DNA of 64,000 bases from an uncultured Flavobacteriaceae bacterium (lineage in GTDB: Bacteria; Bacteroidota; Bacteroidia; Flavobacteriales; Flavobacteriaceae). The position numbers and the translations under genes are program-made. Shown here one piece after another: positions 56,932 through 64,000 of this stretch; the first letter of the stretch is position 1, and every line of letters starts with the position of its first letter. The stretch spans positions 682,001 to 746,000 of the forward strand of contig CANLWN010000002.1 in assembly GCA_947494825.1 (NCBI GenBank), given 5' to 3'. The notes under the pieces were generated by a model. The model saw only the letters and a list, made by a program, of their open reading frames with translations. It was not told the DNA's origin and ran no database searches.

Positions 56932-57159
56932 ATGATTTCTTGCGAAGAAGCAGCAATTATATGCAATAAAAGTCAGTACAAGGAAGCAACGTTTTTAGAG
57001 AAAATGAAGCTGCGTTTCCATTTATTTATGTGCAAAACCTGTTCTGCCTTCACCAAGAAGAATACGGAATTCACGACCCTATGCGAAAAGGCCAACCTTC
57101 AAAGTCTTTCCGAAATGGAAAAGGTGAAGATGAAAAAGGAATTAAGGGATAAACTATAG
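56932..57159 (+). CDS. Small zinc-finger anti-sigma-like protein
   Basis: The 75-residue protein has a zf-HC2/ZAS-like pattern: Cys4 near the start, then His30, Cys34 and Cys37 in RFHLFMCKTCSAF. ZAS domains hold ECF sigma factors in an inactive state and can release them when zinc or thiols change. Unlike typical anti-sigmas there is no membrane segment, so it should be cytosolic. It lies 3 bp after the sigma gene. Confidence 0.78.
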   Translation: MISCEEAAIICNKSQYKEATFLEKMKLRFHLFMCKTCSAFTKKNTEFTTLCEKANLQSLSEMEKVKMKKELRDKL

Positions 57160-57161
57160 TC

Positions 57162-57980
57162 CTACCCCTCTAGATACCAGACAAGACCCCACCAAAGAAT
57201 AGGTATGCCCTCTATCCAAAAAGAGGAAAAATACGTGGATTGCTCTTTCTTGGTCACAAGCATAAGCACACATAGGACCGCAAAAAGTGCGGCCTTTGCC
57301 CAAATTTCCACAGGAGCAAGATGGTCCTTTAAAAAACTTAGCAGAAAAAAGATCAGGGCCGCTATGCCTCCGATTACCAAGGTCGTAGATACGCCATAAC
57401 GTTGAGGGATCGTTTTCAACGCCGCCGCATCGTACTTTAAATCGCGGATTTCAAAGGGTATCATCAGGATCAGCACCAGAACAAAGCGCTGGGTACATTC
57501 TATCCAAACATCCCAAGAAAGGGCCTCTTCAACAGCGATTACAGGTAGAATTACGGTAGTTCCGGCCCAAACCAATGCCACGGGAAAGATCTTAAAACCA
57601 CCTAAACTCCTCAGATTCTTGGCACTGGGCAGTACCGGAAGGGCGTAGAGCGCTGTTAGGCCCATAAGCACGGCAAAAGCGATCCAAACATCCCAAGAGA
57701 AAAAATATGCATGGTAGGCTGCGATGCCCAAGGCGATAAAACTCGCGAACTGGATGTTTTTATGATAGCGATTGGCCACTAAAATATACTTTTCGGCCTC
57801 AACGCCATATTTTACAAAATTGTAGCAAGCTATGGTACTGAAAAAGACAAAATACAAGAGATGGGCGTTAGCTTCCACGTCCAGAAAATAGACGGTGACC
57901 TGCATAAGGCCAACTACCGCCAAGGCCACATGAACACTGGCATCCAGATAAAAATCAAAAATGCGCTTCAACCACCTCAT
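57162..57980 (-). CDS. UbiA-like prenyltransferase-family membrane protein
   Basis: The 272 residues form about eight membrane helices. The second Asp-rich motif of UbiA enzymes is recognisable as EIRDLKYDAAALKTIPQRYG at 177-196. The first motif position (ACYNFVKYGVEAEK, 51-64) lacks the Asp residues that bind the Mg-diphosphate, so activity is doubtful. The hexapeptide SWDVWI occurs twice (95-100 and 155-160). The last gene of the ECF pair converges with it 3 bp away. Confidence 0.68.
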   Translation of the reverse strand: MRWLKRIFDFYLDASVHVALAVVGLMQVTVYFLDVEANAHLLYFVFFSTIACYNFVKYGVEAEKYILVANRYHKNIQFASFIALGIAAYHAYFFSWDVWIAFAVLMGLTALYALPVLPSAKNLRSLGGFKIFPVALVWAGTTVILPVIAVEEALSWDVWIECTQRFVLVLILMIPFEIRDLKYDAAALKTIPQRYGVSTTLVIGGIAALIFFLLSFLKDHLAPVEIWAKAALFAVLCVLMLVTKKEQSTYFSSFWIEGIPILWWGLVWYLEG

Positions 57981-57984
57981 GGTA

Positions 57985-57992
57985 CAAAAGTA
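57985..57992 (-). promoter_or_regulatory. -7 promoter element 4 nt before the UbiA-like ATG
   Basis: The minus strand reads TACTTTTG, a perfect TAnnTTTG match, followed by TACC and the ATG at 57980. The transcript should be leaderless or nearly so. Confidence 0.5.
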
Positions 57993-58105
57993 GCCAAACT
58001 GTTCATAAGGTAGATCTATGGTTAAAAACTTTAAGTTCCAACAGGGTTAAATTGTCTTTTTTACAAGAATTAATCAGTAATTTTACGCCTTTACTTTTAT
58101 AGCAT

Positions 58106-60952
58106 ATGAGGACAGACAATTTTGCATCGCGCCACATCGGCATAAGGCAAGAAAACCTTCAACACATGTTCAAAACGGTGGAGGTAGAAGACATGGAACA
58201 ACTCATCTATGAGACCATTCCGGATGACATTAAACTCCAAGGCCCACTGCAGCTTTCCCCAGCCATGGAAGAACATGAGTTCCTAGGCCATATACAGGAG
58301 CTTTCTAAAAAAAATAAGGTGTTCAAGAGCTATATTGGACTGGGATACCACGAATGTATTACCCCATCGGTCATCCTGAGGAACATTTTGGAGAACCCCG
58401 GCTGGTATACCGCCTATACACCCTACCAGGCAGAGATTGCGCAAGGGCGACTCGAAGCCTTATTGAATTTTCAGACCATGGTCTGTGATCTTACTGGGAT
58501 GGAGCTCGCCAATGCCTCGCTTCTTGATGAAAGTACCGCTGCCGCCGAAGCAATGACCATGCTCTTTGATGTGAGGAGTCGCGACCAAAAAAAGAACGGG
58601 GTCCTAAAGTTTTTCGTCTCCGAAGAGGTGTTGCCCCAGACACTGTCCCTATTGCAGACCCGATCTAAACCCCTGGGCATACAGTTGGAAGTGGGCGATC
58701 ATGAAAAATTCACTTTTGGTTCGGATTTTTACGGAGTGCTGCTCCAATATCCCGGAAAGTACGGACAGGTACACGAGTATAGCGGATTTGCCGAAAAAGC
58801 ACAGGCAGCGGGCATTAAAATAGCCGTGGCGGCCGATATCCTCAGTCTCGTGCTGTTGACCCCTCCAGGAGCGTTTGGTGCGGACGTGGTCGTTGGCACC
58901 ACCCAACGTTTTGGAATCCCCTTGGGTTACGGCGGACCGCATGCTGCTTTTTTTGCAACCCGTGAGGCATATAAAAGAAGTATTCCGGGCAGAATTATTG
59001 GGGTAACCCGGGATGTGGACGATAAACCGGCCCTGCGTATGGCCCTACAGACCCGAGAACAACATATTAAAAGGGACAAGGCCACTTCCAATATTTGCAC
59101 GGCCCAGGTTTTGTTGGCTGTTATGGCCGGAATGTACGCCGTATATCACGGACCTAAAGGCTTGACCACTATTGCCAACAAAGTACACGCAAGTGCCGTG
59201 ACCCTAGTAGACCATTTGGAAAAGCTGGGTGTATACCAGATCAATACCGGCTATTTTGATACCATTGCCGTAAAGACAAATGCCAAAAAAATAAGGGTGG
59301 TAGCCGAAAATAAAGAGGTAAACTTCCTATATGTAGACGAAGAAACGGTTTCCATAGCGGTAAATGAGACCACAAGCTTGAAAGATCTTGCCCAAATCAT
59401 CTCAATTTTTGCCGAGGCCCTGGGAAAAGATTCCATAGCGCCTCCTACCGCCCTCGCTTCCAAAGTAGCCGTCCCGGAAAGTACCAATCGTACTTCCCCT
59501 TTCCTTGAAAATAATATATTCAATGCCTTTCATTCGGAAACCGAATTGATGCGTTATATTAAAAAATTGGAAAGAAAGGACTTGGCCTTGAACCATTCCA
59601 TGATTTCGTTGGGTTCCTGCACCATGAAACTGAATGCTGCCTCTGAAATGTTACCGTTAAGTTGGGCGCAATGGGGCAATATTCACCCCTTTGTTCCTGT
59701 GGAGCAGGCCAAGGGTTACCAAATTGTCCTAAAGGAATTGGAAAAGGATTTAACGGCAATTACCGGCTTTGCGGGAACATCCCTTCAACCCAATTCAGGT
59801 GCCCAAGGGGAGTATGCCGGACTAATGACCATACGGGCCTATCACGAATCCCGGGGTGAAGGACATCGAAATATTTGTATTATACCGGCATCGGCCCATG
59901 GAACCAATCCGGCCTCAGCGGTCATGGCGGGAATGCAGGTGGTGGTGACCAAAACCGATGAAAAAGGGAACATAGATGTCCAGGATCTTGAAGAAAAAGT
60001 AAGCTTGCATTCCGATAAGCTTGCCGCACTCATGGTCACCTATCCTTCCACACATGGGGTTTTTGAATCGTCTATAAGGTATGTCACCCAAATGATCCAT
60101 GAGCATGGGGGCCAAGTTTATATGGACGGTGCCAATATGAATGCACAGGTAGGCCTTACCAATCCGGCGACCATAGGGGCCGATGTTTGCCATCTCAATC
60201 TGCATAAAACATTTGCCATTCCCCATGGAGGTGGAGGTCCTGGCGTTGGACCTATATGCGTTGCGGAACAACTGTTGCCTTTCCTTCCAGGGAACCCAGT
60301 AATCAAGACTGGTGGCGAAAAAGCCATTTCTGCGATCTCTTCGGCACCTTGGGGAAGTGCCCTGGCCTGTCTTATTTCCTACGGATATATCAAAATGTTG
60401 GGGGAAAGCGGACTGACCCAATCGACAAAAATTGCCATTTTAAACGCCAACTACATCAAAAATAGACTACGAGGTGGGTTTAATGTGCTATATACCGGTG
60501 AAAATGGTAGGGCTGCACATGAAATGATTATCGACTGTCGACCGTTTAAGCAAAACGGTATTGAAGTGACCGATATTGCAAAGCGATTGATGGATTACGG
60601 ATTCCACGCACCAACGGTTTCCTTTCCAGTGGCGGGAACCCTTATGATAGAGCCAACGGAAAGTGAGAGTCTGGCGGAGTTGGATCGTTTCTGCGATGCC
60701 ATGCTAAGCATTAGACAGGAAATCGATGAGGCCAAAACGCCCAACAACGTCTTAAAAAATGCGCCACATACGTTGGATATGGTGACCAGTGATACCTGGG
60801 ACTTTCCATATACACGTGAAAAAGCCGCATTTCCGTTGTCCTATATCCGCGAAAACAAATTTTGGCCTAGCGTAAGAAGGGTAGATGATGCATATGGAGA
60901 CCGTAATTTGATATGTACCTGTGCACCCATAGAGGCCTATGCCGAAATATAA
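58106..60952 (+). CDS. gcvP: Glycine dehydrogenase (P protein of the glycine cleavage system)
   Basis: GcvP decarboxylates glycine with PLP and passes the aminomethyl group to lipoylated GcvH. The 948 residues are the single-chain form in which both halves are fused. The N-terminal half has SYIGLGYHECITPSVILRNI near 72. The C-terminal half holds the PLP lysine, Lys701 in LNLHKTFAIPHGGGGPG. NSGAQGEYAGL and GPICVAEQL are also conserved. gcvT and gcvH are not in the window. TACTTTTA lies 6 nt before the ATG. Confidence 0.97.
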   Translation: MRTDNFASRHIGIRQENLQHMFKTVEVEDMEQLIYETIPDDIKLQGPLQLSPAMEEHEFLGHIQELSKKNKVFKSYIGLGYHECITPSVILRNILENPGWYTAYTPYQAEIAQGRLEALLNFQTMVCDLTGMELANASLLDESTAAAEAMTMLFDVRSRDQKKNGVLKFFVSEEVLPQTLSLLQTRSKPLGIQLEVGDHEKFTFGSDFYGVLLQYPGKYGQVHEYSGFAEKAQAAGIKIAVAADILSLVLLTPPGAFGADVVVGTTQRFGIPLGYGGPHAAFFATREAYKRSIPGRIIGVTRDVDDKPALRMALQTREQHIKRDKATSNICTAQVLLAVMAGMYAVYHGPKGLTTIANKVHASAVTLVDHLEKLGVYQINTGYFDTIAVKTNAKKIRVVAENKEVNFLYVDEETVSIAVNETTSLKDLAQIISIFAEALGKDSIAPPTALASKVAVPESTNRTSPFLENNIFNAFHSETELMRYIKKLERKDLALNHSMISLGSCTMKLNAASEMLPLSWAQWGNIHPFVPVEQAKGYQIVLKELEKDLTAITGFAGTSLQPNSGAQGEYAGLMTIRAYHESRGEGHRNICIIPASAHGTNPASAVMAGMQVVVTKTDEKGNIDVQDLEEKVSLHSDKLAALMVTYPSTHGVFESSIRYVTQMIHEHGGQVYMDGANMNAQVGLTNPATIGADVCHLNLHKTFAIPHGGGGPGVGPICVAEQLLPFLPGNPVIKTGGEKAISAISSAPWGSALACLISYGYIKMLGESGLTQSTKIAILNANYIKNRLRGGFNVLYTGENGRAAHEMIIDCRPFKQNGIEVTDIAKRLMDYGFHAPTVSFPVAGTLMIEPTESESLAELDRFCDAMLSIRQEIDEAKTPNNVLKNAPHTLDMVTSDTWDFPYTREKAAFPLSYIRENKFWPSVRRVDDAYGDRNLICTCAPIEAYAEI

Positions 60953-61000
60953 GAATCGTAATAAATTAGGTGGTTTAGGGGTTTTCTGGCACGTAATCAA

Positions 61001-61033
61001 GGTTTTTTGACCTTTGTTATCCGGTTTTTGACC
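61001..61033 (+). repeat. Two direct repeats GGTTTTT(T)GACC
   Basis: GGTTTTTTGACC at 61001-61012 and GGTTTTTGACC at 61023-61033 start 22 bp apart, two helical turns. Each is itself GGT...ACC, a short inverted pair. They lie between gcvP and the palindrome upstream of the ketoacyl synthase gene and could be protein-binding sites. Confidence 0.4.
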
Positions 61034-61049
61034 GTGGTGGATATCGTAT

Positions 61050-61075
61050 TACATCTTATGCGCGCATAAGATGTA
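61050..61075. promoter_or_regulatory. 26-bp perfect palindrome, candidate operator
   Basis: The half TACATCTTATGCG (61050-61062) is followed directly by its exact reverse complement (61063-61075), with no spacer or mismatch. The right half covers the -33 region of the promoter whose -7 element is TATATTTG at 61089-61096, so a bound dimer would block RNA polymerase. There is no T tract, which argues against a terminator for gcvP. Confidence 0.6.
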
Positions 61076-61088
61076 GAGGAATGTACCC

Positions 61089-61096
61089 TATATTTG
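61089..61096 (+). promoter_or_regulatory. -7 promoter element of the ketoacyl synthase operon
   Basis: TATATTTG is a perfect TAnnTTTG match, 13 bp after the palindrome and 26 nt before the ATG at 61123. An in-frame ATG at 61081 would lie upstream of the predicted start of transcription, so I reject it as the start codon. Confidence 0.5.
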
Positions 61097-61122
61097 GTTT
61101 CTACAAACCAACATCTGCTGCT

Positions 61123-62181
61123 ATGAATATTGGTATTACGGGCACGGGCTGCTACATTCCCTCGGTGATAGCTTGCAACGAGGACTTTGGTGATCATGAG
61201 TTTTTAAATTCTGACGGCACCCCTTTCACGTATTCCAATGATGTCATCATTGAAAAGTTTAAAGCCATTACGGGAATCGGGGAAAGGCGCTACGCCAAAA
61301 AACAGCTGAACACCTCCGACCTCGGGTACAGAGCGGCCAAAAAAGCGATAGCTAGTGCGGGACTGGATGCGGAACATCTGGATTACATCATCTTTGCCCA
61401 CAATTTTGGAGACGTTTCCTTTGGCCAGGACCAAGGGGATACCTTACCAAGCTTGGCCACTAGGGTAAAACACCAACTGCAGATCAAAAATCCAAAATGT
61501 GTCGCTTATGATCTTCTGTTTGGTTGCCCCGGCTGGATCGAGGGCGTAATACAGGCCAATGCCTTCATTAAAAGTGGCATTGCCAAAAGCTGTCTGGTCA
61601 TTGGGGCGGAAACGCTTTCCAGGGTAGTGGATAAACACGACAGGGATTCCATGATCTATTCAGACGGCGCCGGTGCCACTATCATTGAGGCCTCGGAAGA
61701 TTCGGGCACTATTTTGTCGCACGCTTCGGCCACCCACGCCAACGGAGAAGCCTATCATCTATTTTTTGGGAACTCATACAACAAAGCGAACGACGAGCAC
61801 AGGCGGTATATTAAAATGTACGGGCGAAAAATCTATGAGTTCGCGGTTACCCATGTGCCGAAAGCCATGAAAGACTGTTTGGACCAAAGCGGTGTGGCCA
61901 TTGAAGCGGTCAAAAAGATATTCATACACCAGGCGAACGAAAAAATGGACGAGGCCATAGTGCGCCGCTTTTACAAATTATACGACCTGGAAGTACCTCA
62001 AGGTATCATGCCCATGAACATCCATAAAATGGGAAATAGTTCCGTAGCTACCATACCCACTCTTTACGATATGGTGCGTCATGGAAAATTAAAGAATCAG
62101 GCGCTCGGGAAAGGAGATGTTGTTATATTTGCAAGTGTTGGTGCCGGAATGAACATCAACGCCATAGTATACCGATATTAA
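61123..62181 (+). CDS. Beta-ketoacyl-ACP synthase III-family protein
   Basis: KAS III-type thiolase-fold enzymes condense an acyl-CoA with malonyl-ACP or a related extender. From the ATG at 61123 the protein has 352 residues. The triad is complete: Cys135 in LFGCPGWIEG, His269 in IFIHQANEK and Asn305 in KMGNSSVATIP. It differs from housekeeping FabH in sequence around the substrate tunnel and in an insertion near residue 30 (EFLNSDGTPFTYSNDVIIEK), so a special acyl or polyketide-like product is plausible. A methyltransferase and a glycosyltransferase follow within 19 and 8 bp. Confidence 0.85.
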   Translation: MNIGITGTGCYIPSVIACNEDFGDHEFLNSDGTPFTYSNDVIIEKFKAITGIGERRYAKKQLNTSDLGYRAAKKAIASAGLDAEHLDYIIFAHNFGDVSFGQDQGDTLPSLATRVKHQLQIKNPKCVAYDLLFGCPGWIEGVIQANAFIKSGIAKSCLVIGAETLSRVVDKHDRDSMIYSDGAGATIIEASEDSGTILSHASATHANGEAYHLFFGNSYNKANDEHRRYIKMYGRKIYEFAVTHVPKAMKDCLDQSGVAIEAVKKIFIHQANEKMDEAIVRRFYKLYDLEVPQGIMPMNIHKMGNSSVATIPTLYDMVRHGKLKNQALGKGDVVIFASVGAGMNINAIVYRY

Positions 62182-62200
62182 AAACCCTCAGGGCAAAACA

Positions 62201-62734
62201 ATGTACGAAAATAACTTTCCGAGTAAGCGCTATGCCCGTACCCTATCCTTTCTAAAAAAACATATTGCCCCCAAGTCCCCAATATTGGATCTTGGTGTGG
62301 ACAATCCTTTTTCAAAGATTATGAGAGAACAAGGGTACCAGGTTGAAAACACCCATGGAGAGGACCTGGATATGGATTTTTCCCAGGTTTCATCTTCGGA
62401 GGCCGAAGTGGTCACCGCTTTTGAAATTTTTGAGCACCTCATTGCCCCTTTTAACGTGTTGAGTGCTATACCTGCCAATAAGTTGGTGGCGAGCATCCCC
62501 TTGCGATTATGGTTTTCCTCAGCCTATCAGAGCAAAACGGACCCGTGGGATAGGCACTATCACGAATTTGAGGATTGGCAGTTCGATTGGCTGTTAGACA
62601 AAGCCGGATGGGAAATAAAGGACCGGGAAAAATGGACCAATCCCGTAAAAAAGATCGGTTTTAGGCCTTTGCTCCGACGCTTTACCCCTAGGTATTATAT
62701 TGTCTATGCAGAACGGAAAAAGCCAAACCCTTAG
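62201..62734 (+). CDS. Class I SAM-dependent methyltransferase-like protein
   Basis: This is a small methyltransferase of 177 residues. The SAM-binding segment PILDLGVDNPFSKIM near 26-40 stands for motif I, with a replaced Gly-rich loop, and VVTAFEIFEHLIAPF near 70 resembles the EHL motif of many methyltransferases. The tail ends FTPRYYIVYAERKKPNP. The substrate is unknown. It is the second gene of the three-gene cassette. Confidence 0.75.
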   Translation: MYENNFPSKRYARTLSFLKKHIAPKSPILDLGVDNPFSKIMREQGYQVENTHGEDLDMDFSQVSSSEAEVVTAFEIFEHLIAPFNVLSAIPANKLVASIPLRLWFSSAYQSKTDPWDRHYHEFEDWQFDWLLDKAGWEIKDREKWTNPVKKIGFRPLLRRFTPRYYIVYAERKKPNP

Positions 62735-62742
62735 GTTTATCT

Positions 62743-63600
62743 ATGAAGTATTACGTGGTTATCCCTGCGCATAACGAAGCTGATTTTCTGGCGGGTGCAC
62801 TACAGTCCGTTGGGGAACAACAATTGTTGCCCAAGCGTGTGGTTGTGGTAAACGATAATTCAACGGATGCCACGGAATCCATAATCGATGATTTTGTGGC
62901 CCGGGATACCTTGTTTCAAAAAGTAAATATCAGTTCTTCTACCCTTCATTTGCCAGGAAGCAAGGTAATAAACGCGTTTAATGCAGGCTTGGATCAGCTG
63001 GATTCCGATTTCGATTTTATTGTCAAGCTCGACGCCGATGTGCTGCTGCCCAAAGACTATTTTGAGCAAATAGCAACTATCTTTAGCAACCGACCCAAGG
63101 TGGGTATTGCCGGTGGGTTTGCCTATGAGCAAAATGAACATGGGGAATGGAAATTGAACCATCCCATGAACAAGGTCTTCGTTCGAGGTGCTTTTAAGTC
63201 GTATACAAAGGCCTGTTTTGAAGCCATTGGAGGCCTAAAAAATGCCATGGGATGGGATACCTTGGACGAACTGTTGGCGCGATACCATGGGTTTACTACC
63301 TATACCGAAGAATCGCTACATGTTAAACAACTGAGACCAGTGGGGAGGGCCTATGACGCAAAAGCAAAATTATTACAGGGAAAAGCGATGTATACCTTGC
63401 GATATGGTTTTTTGATCACCACTATAGCTTCGGCAAAAATGGCGGTCAAACAAGGTGCTCTCCGCATTTTTTTCAACAATATGGTCGGGTACTTCAAGGC
63501 AAGAAAAGAACGCACCCCCTATCTGGTCACCCCGGAGGAGGGAAAGTTCATTCGCAAATTTCGTTGGAAGGGCATACGGGACAAATTATTCCAACCTTAG
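62743..63600 (+). CDS. Glycosyltransferase family 2 protein
   Basis: This is a GT-A-fold glycosyltransferase of 285 residues. YYVVIPAHNEADFLAGALQS is at the start, VVVVNDNSTDATES near 33, the metal-binding DAD in FIVKLDADVLLPKDYFE near 95, and GGLKNAMGWDTLDELLARYH near 165 has the acceptor-side WD. There is no obvious membrane segment, so it may act on a lipid or protein acceptor at the cytoplasmic face. It lies 8 bp after the methyltransferase gene. Confidence 0.88.
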   Translation: MKYYVVIPAHNEADFLAGALQSVGEQQLLPKRVVVVNDNSTDATESIIDDFVARDTLFQKVNISSSTLHLPGSKVINAFNAGLDQLDSDFDFIVKLDADVLLPKDYFEQIATIFSNRPKVGIAGGFAYEQNEHGEWKLNHPMNKVFVRGAFKSYTKACFEAIGGLKNAMGWDTLDELLARYHGFTTYTEESLHVKQLRPVGRAYDAKAKLLQGKAMYTLRYGFLITTIASAKMAVKQGALRIFFNNMVGYFKARKERTPYLVTPEEGKFIRKFRWKGIRDKLFQP

Positions 63601-63650
63601 GCAAAAGGCCTTGGGAACGGAATACGGGTCTTAAAAACAAGTGACAGACA

Positions 63651-63667
63651 TAAGATTTGCAATCTTA
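63651..63667. repeat. Short inverted repeat between convergent genes
   Basis: TAAGATT (63651-63657) and AATCTTA (63661-63667) are perfect inverted arms with a 3-nt loop. They lie between the glycosyltransferase gene and the convergent phosphatase-like gene. There is no T tract on either side, so termination is possible but weakly supported. Confidence 0.25.
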
Positions 63668-63697
63668 ATCCTGGTCCACCACGGTCCTCCTAACATG

Positions 63698-64000
63698 TTA
63701 ATCAAGCACCATCTCCAAGGGTGTGCCCGTGGTGCCATTCGGAAATGCGATGCCCAGCAGTACAGCTAGGGTCGGGGCAATATCCGGTATTTCTGTTCTT
63801 TTCACCGTACTTCCCTTTTTAAAACCCTTTCCATAGAACAGAAGGGGCACGTGGGTATCATAGATCTGCGGGGTACCATGGGTTGACCCCGTTTTTGGGT
63901 ATTTTATAAACCCGGGTTTTAGCACCACCAAAATGTCGCCAGAGCGTTTTTGGTTGTACCCGTTTTGCAAAATGTACGGTATGCCCCGTGTATATTGATT
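63698..64000 (-). CDS. Alkaline-phosphatase-superfamily protein, C-terminal part (cut by window edge)
   Basis: The minus-strand frame is open from the right window edge to a stop at 63698, about 100 residues. GSTHGTPQIYDTHVPLLFYG contains a metal-ligand His, and TEIPDIAPTLAVLLGIAFPN is the usual C-terminal block of alkaline-phosphatase-superfamily hydrolases such as PafA-type phosphatases. The N-terminal catalytic Thr or Ser lies outside the window, so phosphatase against other activities cannot be decided. It converges with the glycosyltransferase gene. Confidence 0.8.
   Translation of the reverse strand, partial: NQYTRGIPYILQNGYNQKRSGDILVVLKPGFIKYPKTGSTHGTPQIYDTHVPLLFYGKGFKKGSTVKRTEIPDIAPTLAVLLGIAFPNGTTGTPLEMVLD

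Noticed and set aside
59915-60421. 168-codon minus-strand frame inside gcvP
   Set aside because: It is fully internal to a conserved enzyme gene, with no promoter or domain of its own.
60999-61014. AAGGT-TTTTTG-ACCTT hairpin after gcvP as a terminator
   Set aside because: The stem is only 5 bp and has no following T run. The same bases form one of the two direct repeats.
61050-61075. Palindrome considered as the gcvP transcription terminator
   Set aside because: There is no T tract on either strand, and it lies about 100 bp past the stop and directly over the next promoter. A regulatory site fits better, although a stem-loop role in the mRNA is not excluded.

Overview
This window looks like a chromosomal segment from a member of the Flavobacteriaceae (phylum Bacteroidota), possibly a marine one. 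I base that on a SusC/SusD outer-membrane pair, a fused hypoxanthine phosphoribosyltransferase-adenylate kinase, flavobacterial DUF families, and the uninterrupted str-S10-spc-alpha ribosomal block followed by carA and eno. Repeated TAnnTTTG promoter elements and mostly absent Shine-Dalgarno sequences agree with this. The genus cannot be fixed from the sequence alone. I saw no rRNA, tRNA, CRISPR array, insertion sequence or prophage, and no evident frameshifted gene.

Layout. 1-655: 5' part of a glycogen/starch synthase gene cut by the left edge. 835-3360: eno and carA. 3459-20612: the ribosomal superoperon on the minus strand, in transcription order rpsL, rpsG, fusA, rpsJ, then rplC through rpmD, rplO, secY, infA, rpmJ, rpsM, rpsK, rpsD, rpoA, rplQ. 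It carries 28 ribosomal protein genes plus fusA, secY, infA and rpoA. Its promoter (TTTG-N19-TACATTTG) lies at 20658-20688. A 163-bp gap between rpsJ and rplC holds a terminator hairpin interleaved with a competing helix, which looks like an attenuator. 21053-28393: a SusC/SusD nutrient-uptake pair, a surface lipoprotein with a GDGWDG motif, a strong terminator, and an arylsulfotransferase-like lipoprotein.

28483-44377: rlmB, a rhomboid protease, rarA, a three-gene envelope operon (lipoprotein, DUF5723 barrel, hypothetical), yjjG overlapping a polysaccharide deacetylase-like gene, radC, DUF1569, a PaiB-like flavoprotein, mpl, a cupin, an atypical SDR, a TPR protein, a DoxX protein and a LytTR two-component pair. 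44800-52151: an S9 peptidase, a DUF4136 lipoprotein, obgE, an 18-repeat leucine-rich lipoprotein, and hpt-adk. 52291-56032: purK, purE and an M3 oligopeptidase. 56374-57159: an ECF sigma factor with a very small zinc-finger partner. 57162-60952: a UbiA-like membrane protein and gcvP. 61123-63600: a ketoacyl synthase III, methyltransferase and glycosyltransferase cassette, preceded by a 26-bp perfect palindrome. 63698-64000: the 3' end of an alkaline-phosphatase-superfamily gene cut by the right edge.

How the parts work together. The left third is translation and secretion machinery, with RNA polymerase alpha and two housekeeping metabolic genes downstream. Purine metabolism clusters at 51-54 kb: hpt-adk salvage and energy charge sit divergent from the de novo genes purK-purE, with back-to-back promoters between them. 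Much of the rest is envelope biology: SusCD uptake, several lipoproteins, peptidases and peptidoglycan recycling by Mpl. The spots most worth a second look are the rpsJ-rplC attenuator-like element, the palindrome and repeats before the ketoacyl synthase cassette, several promoters that put transcription starts on start codons (leaderless mRNAs), and the SusCD-lipoprotein-arylsulfotransferase locus.
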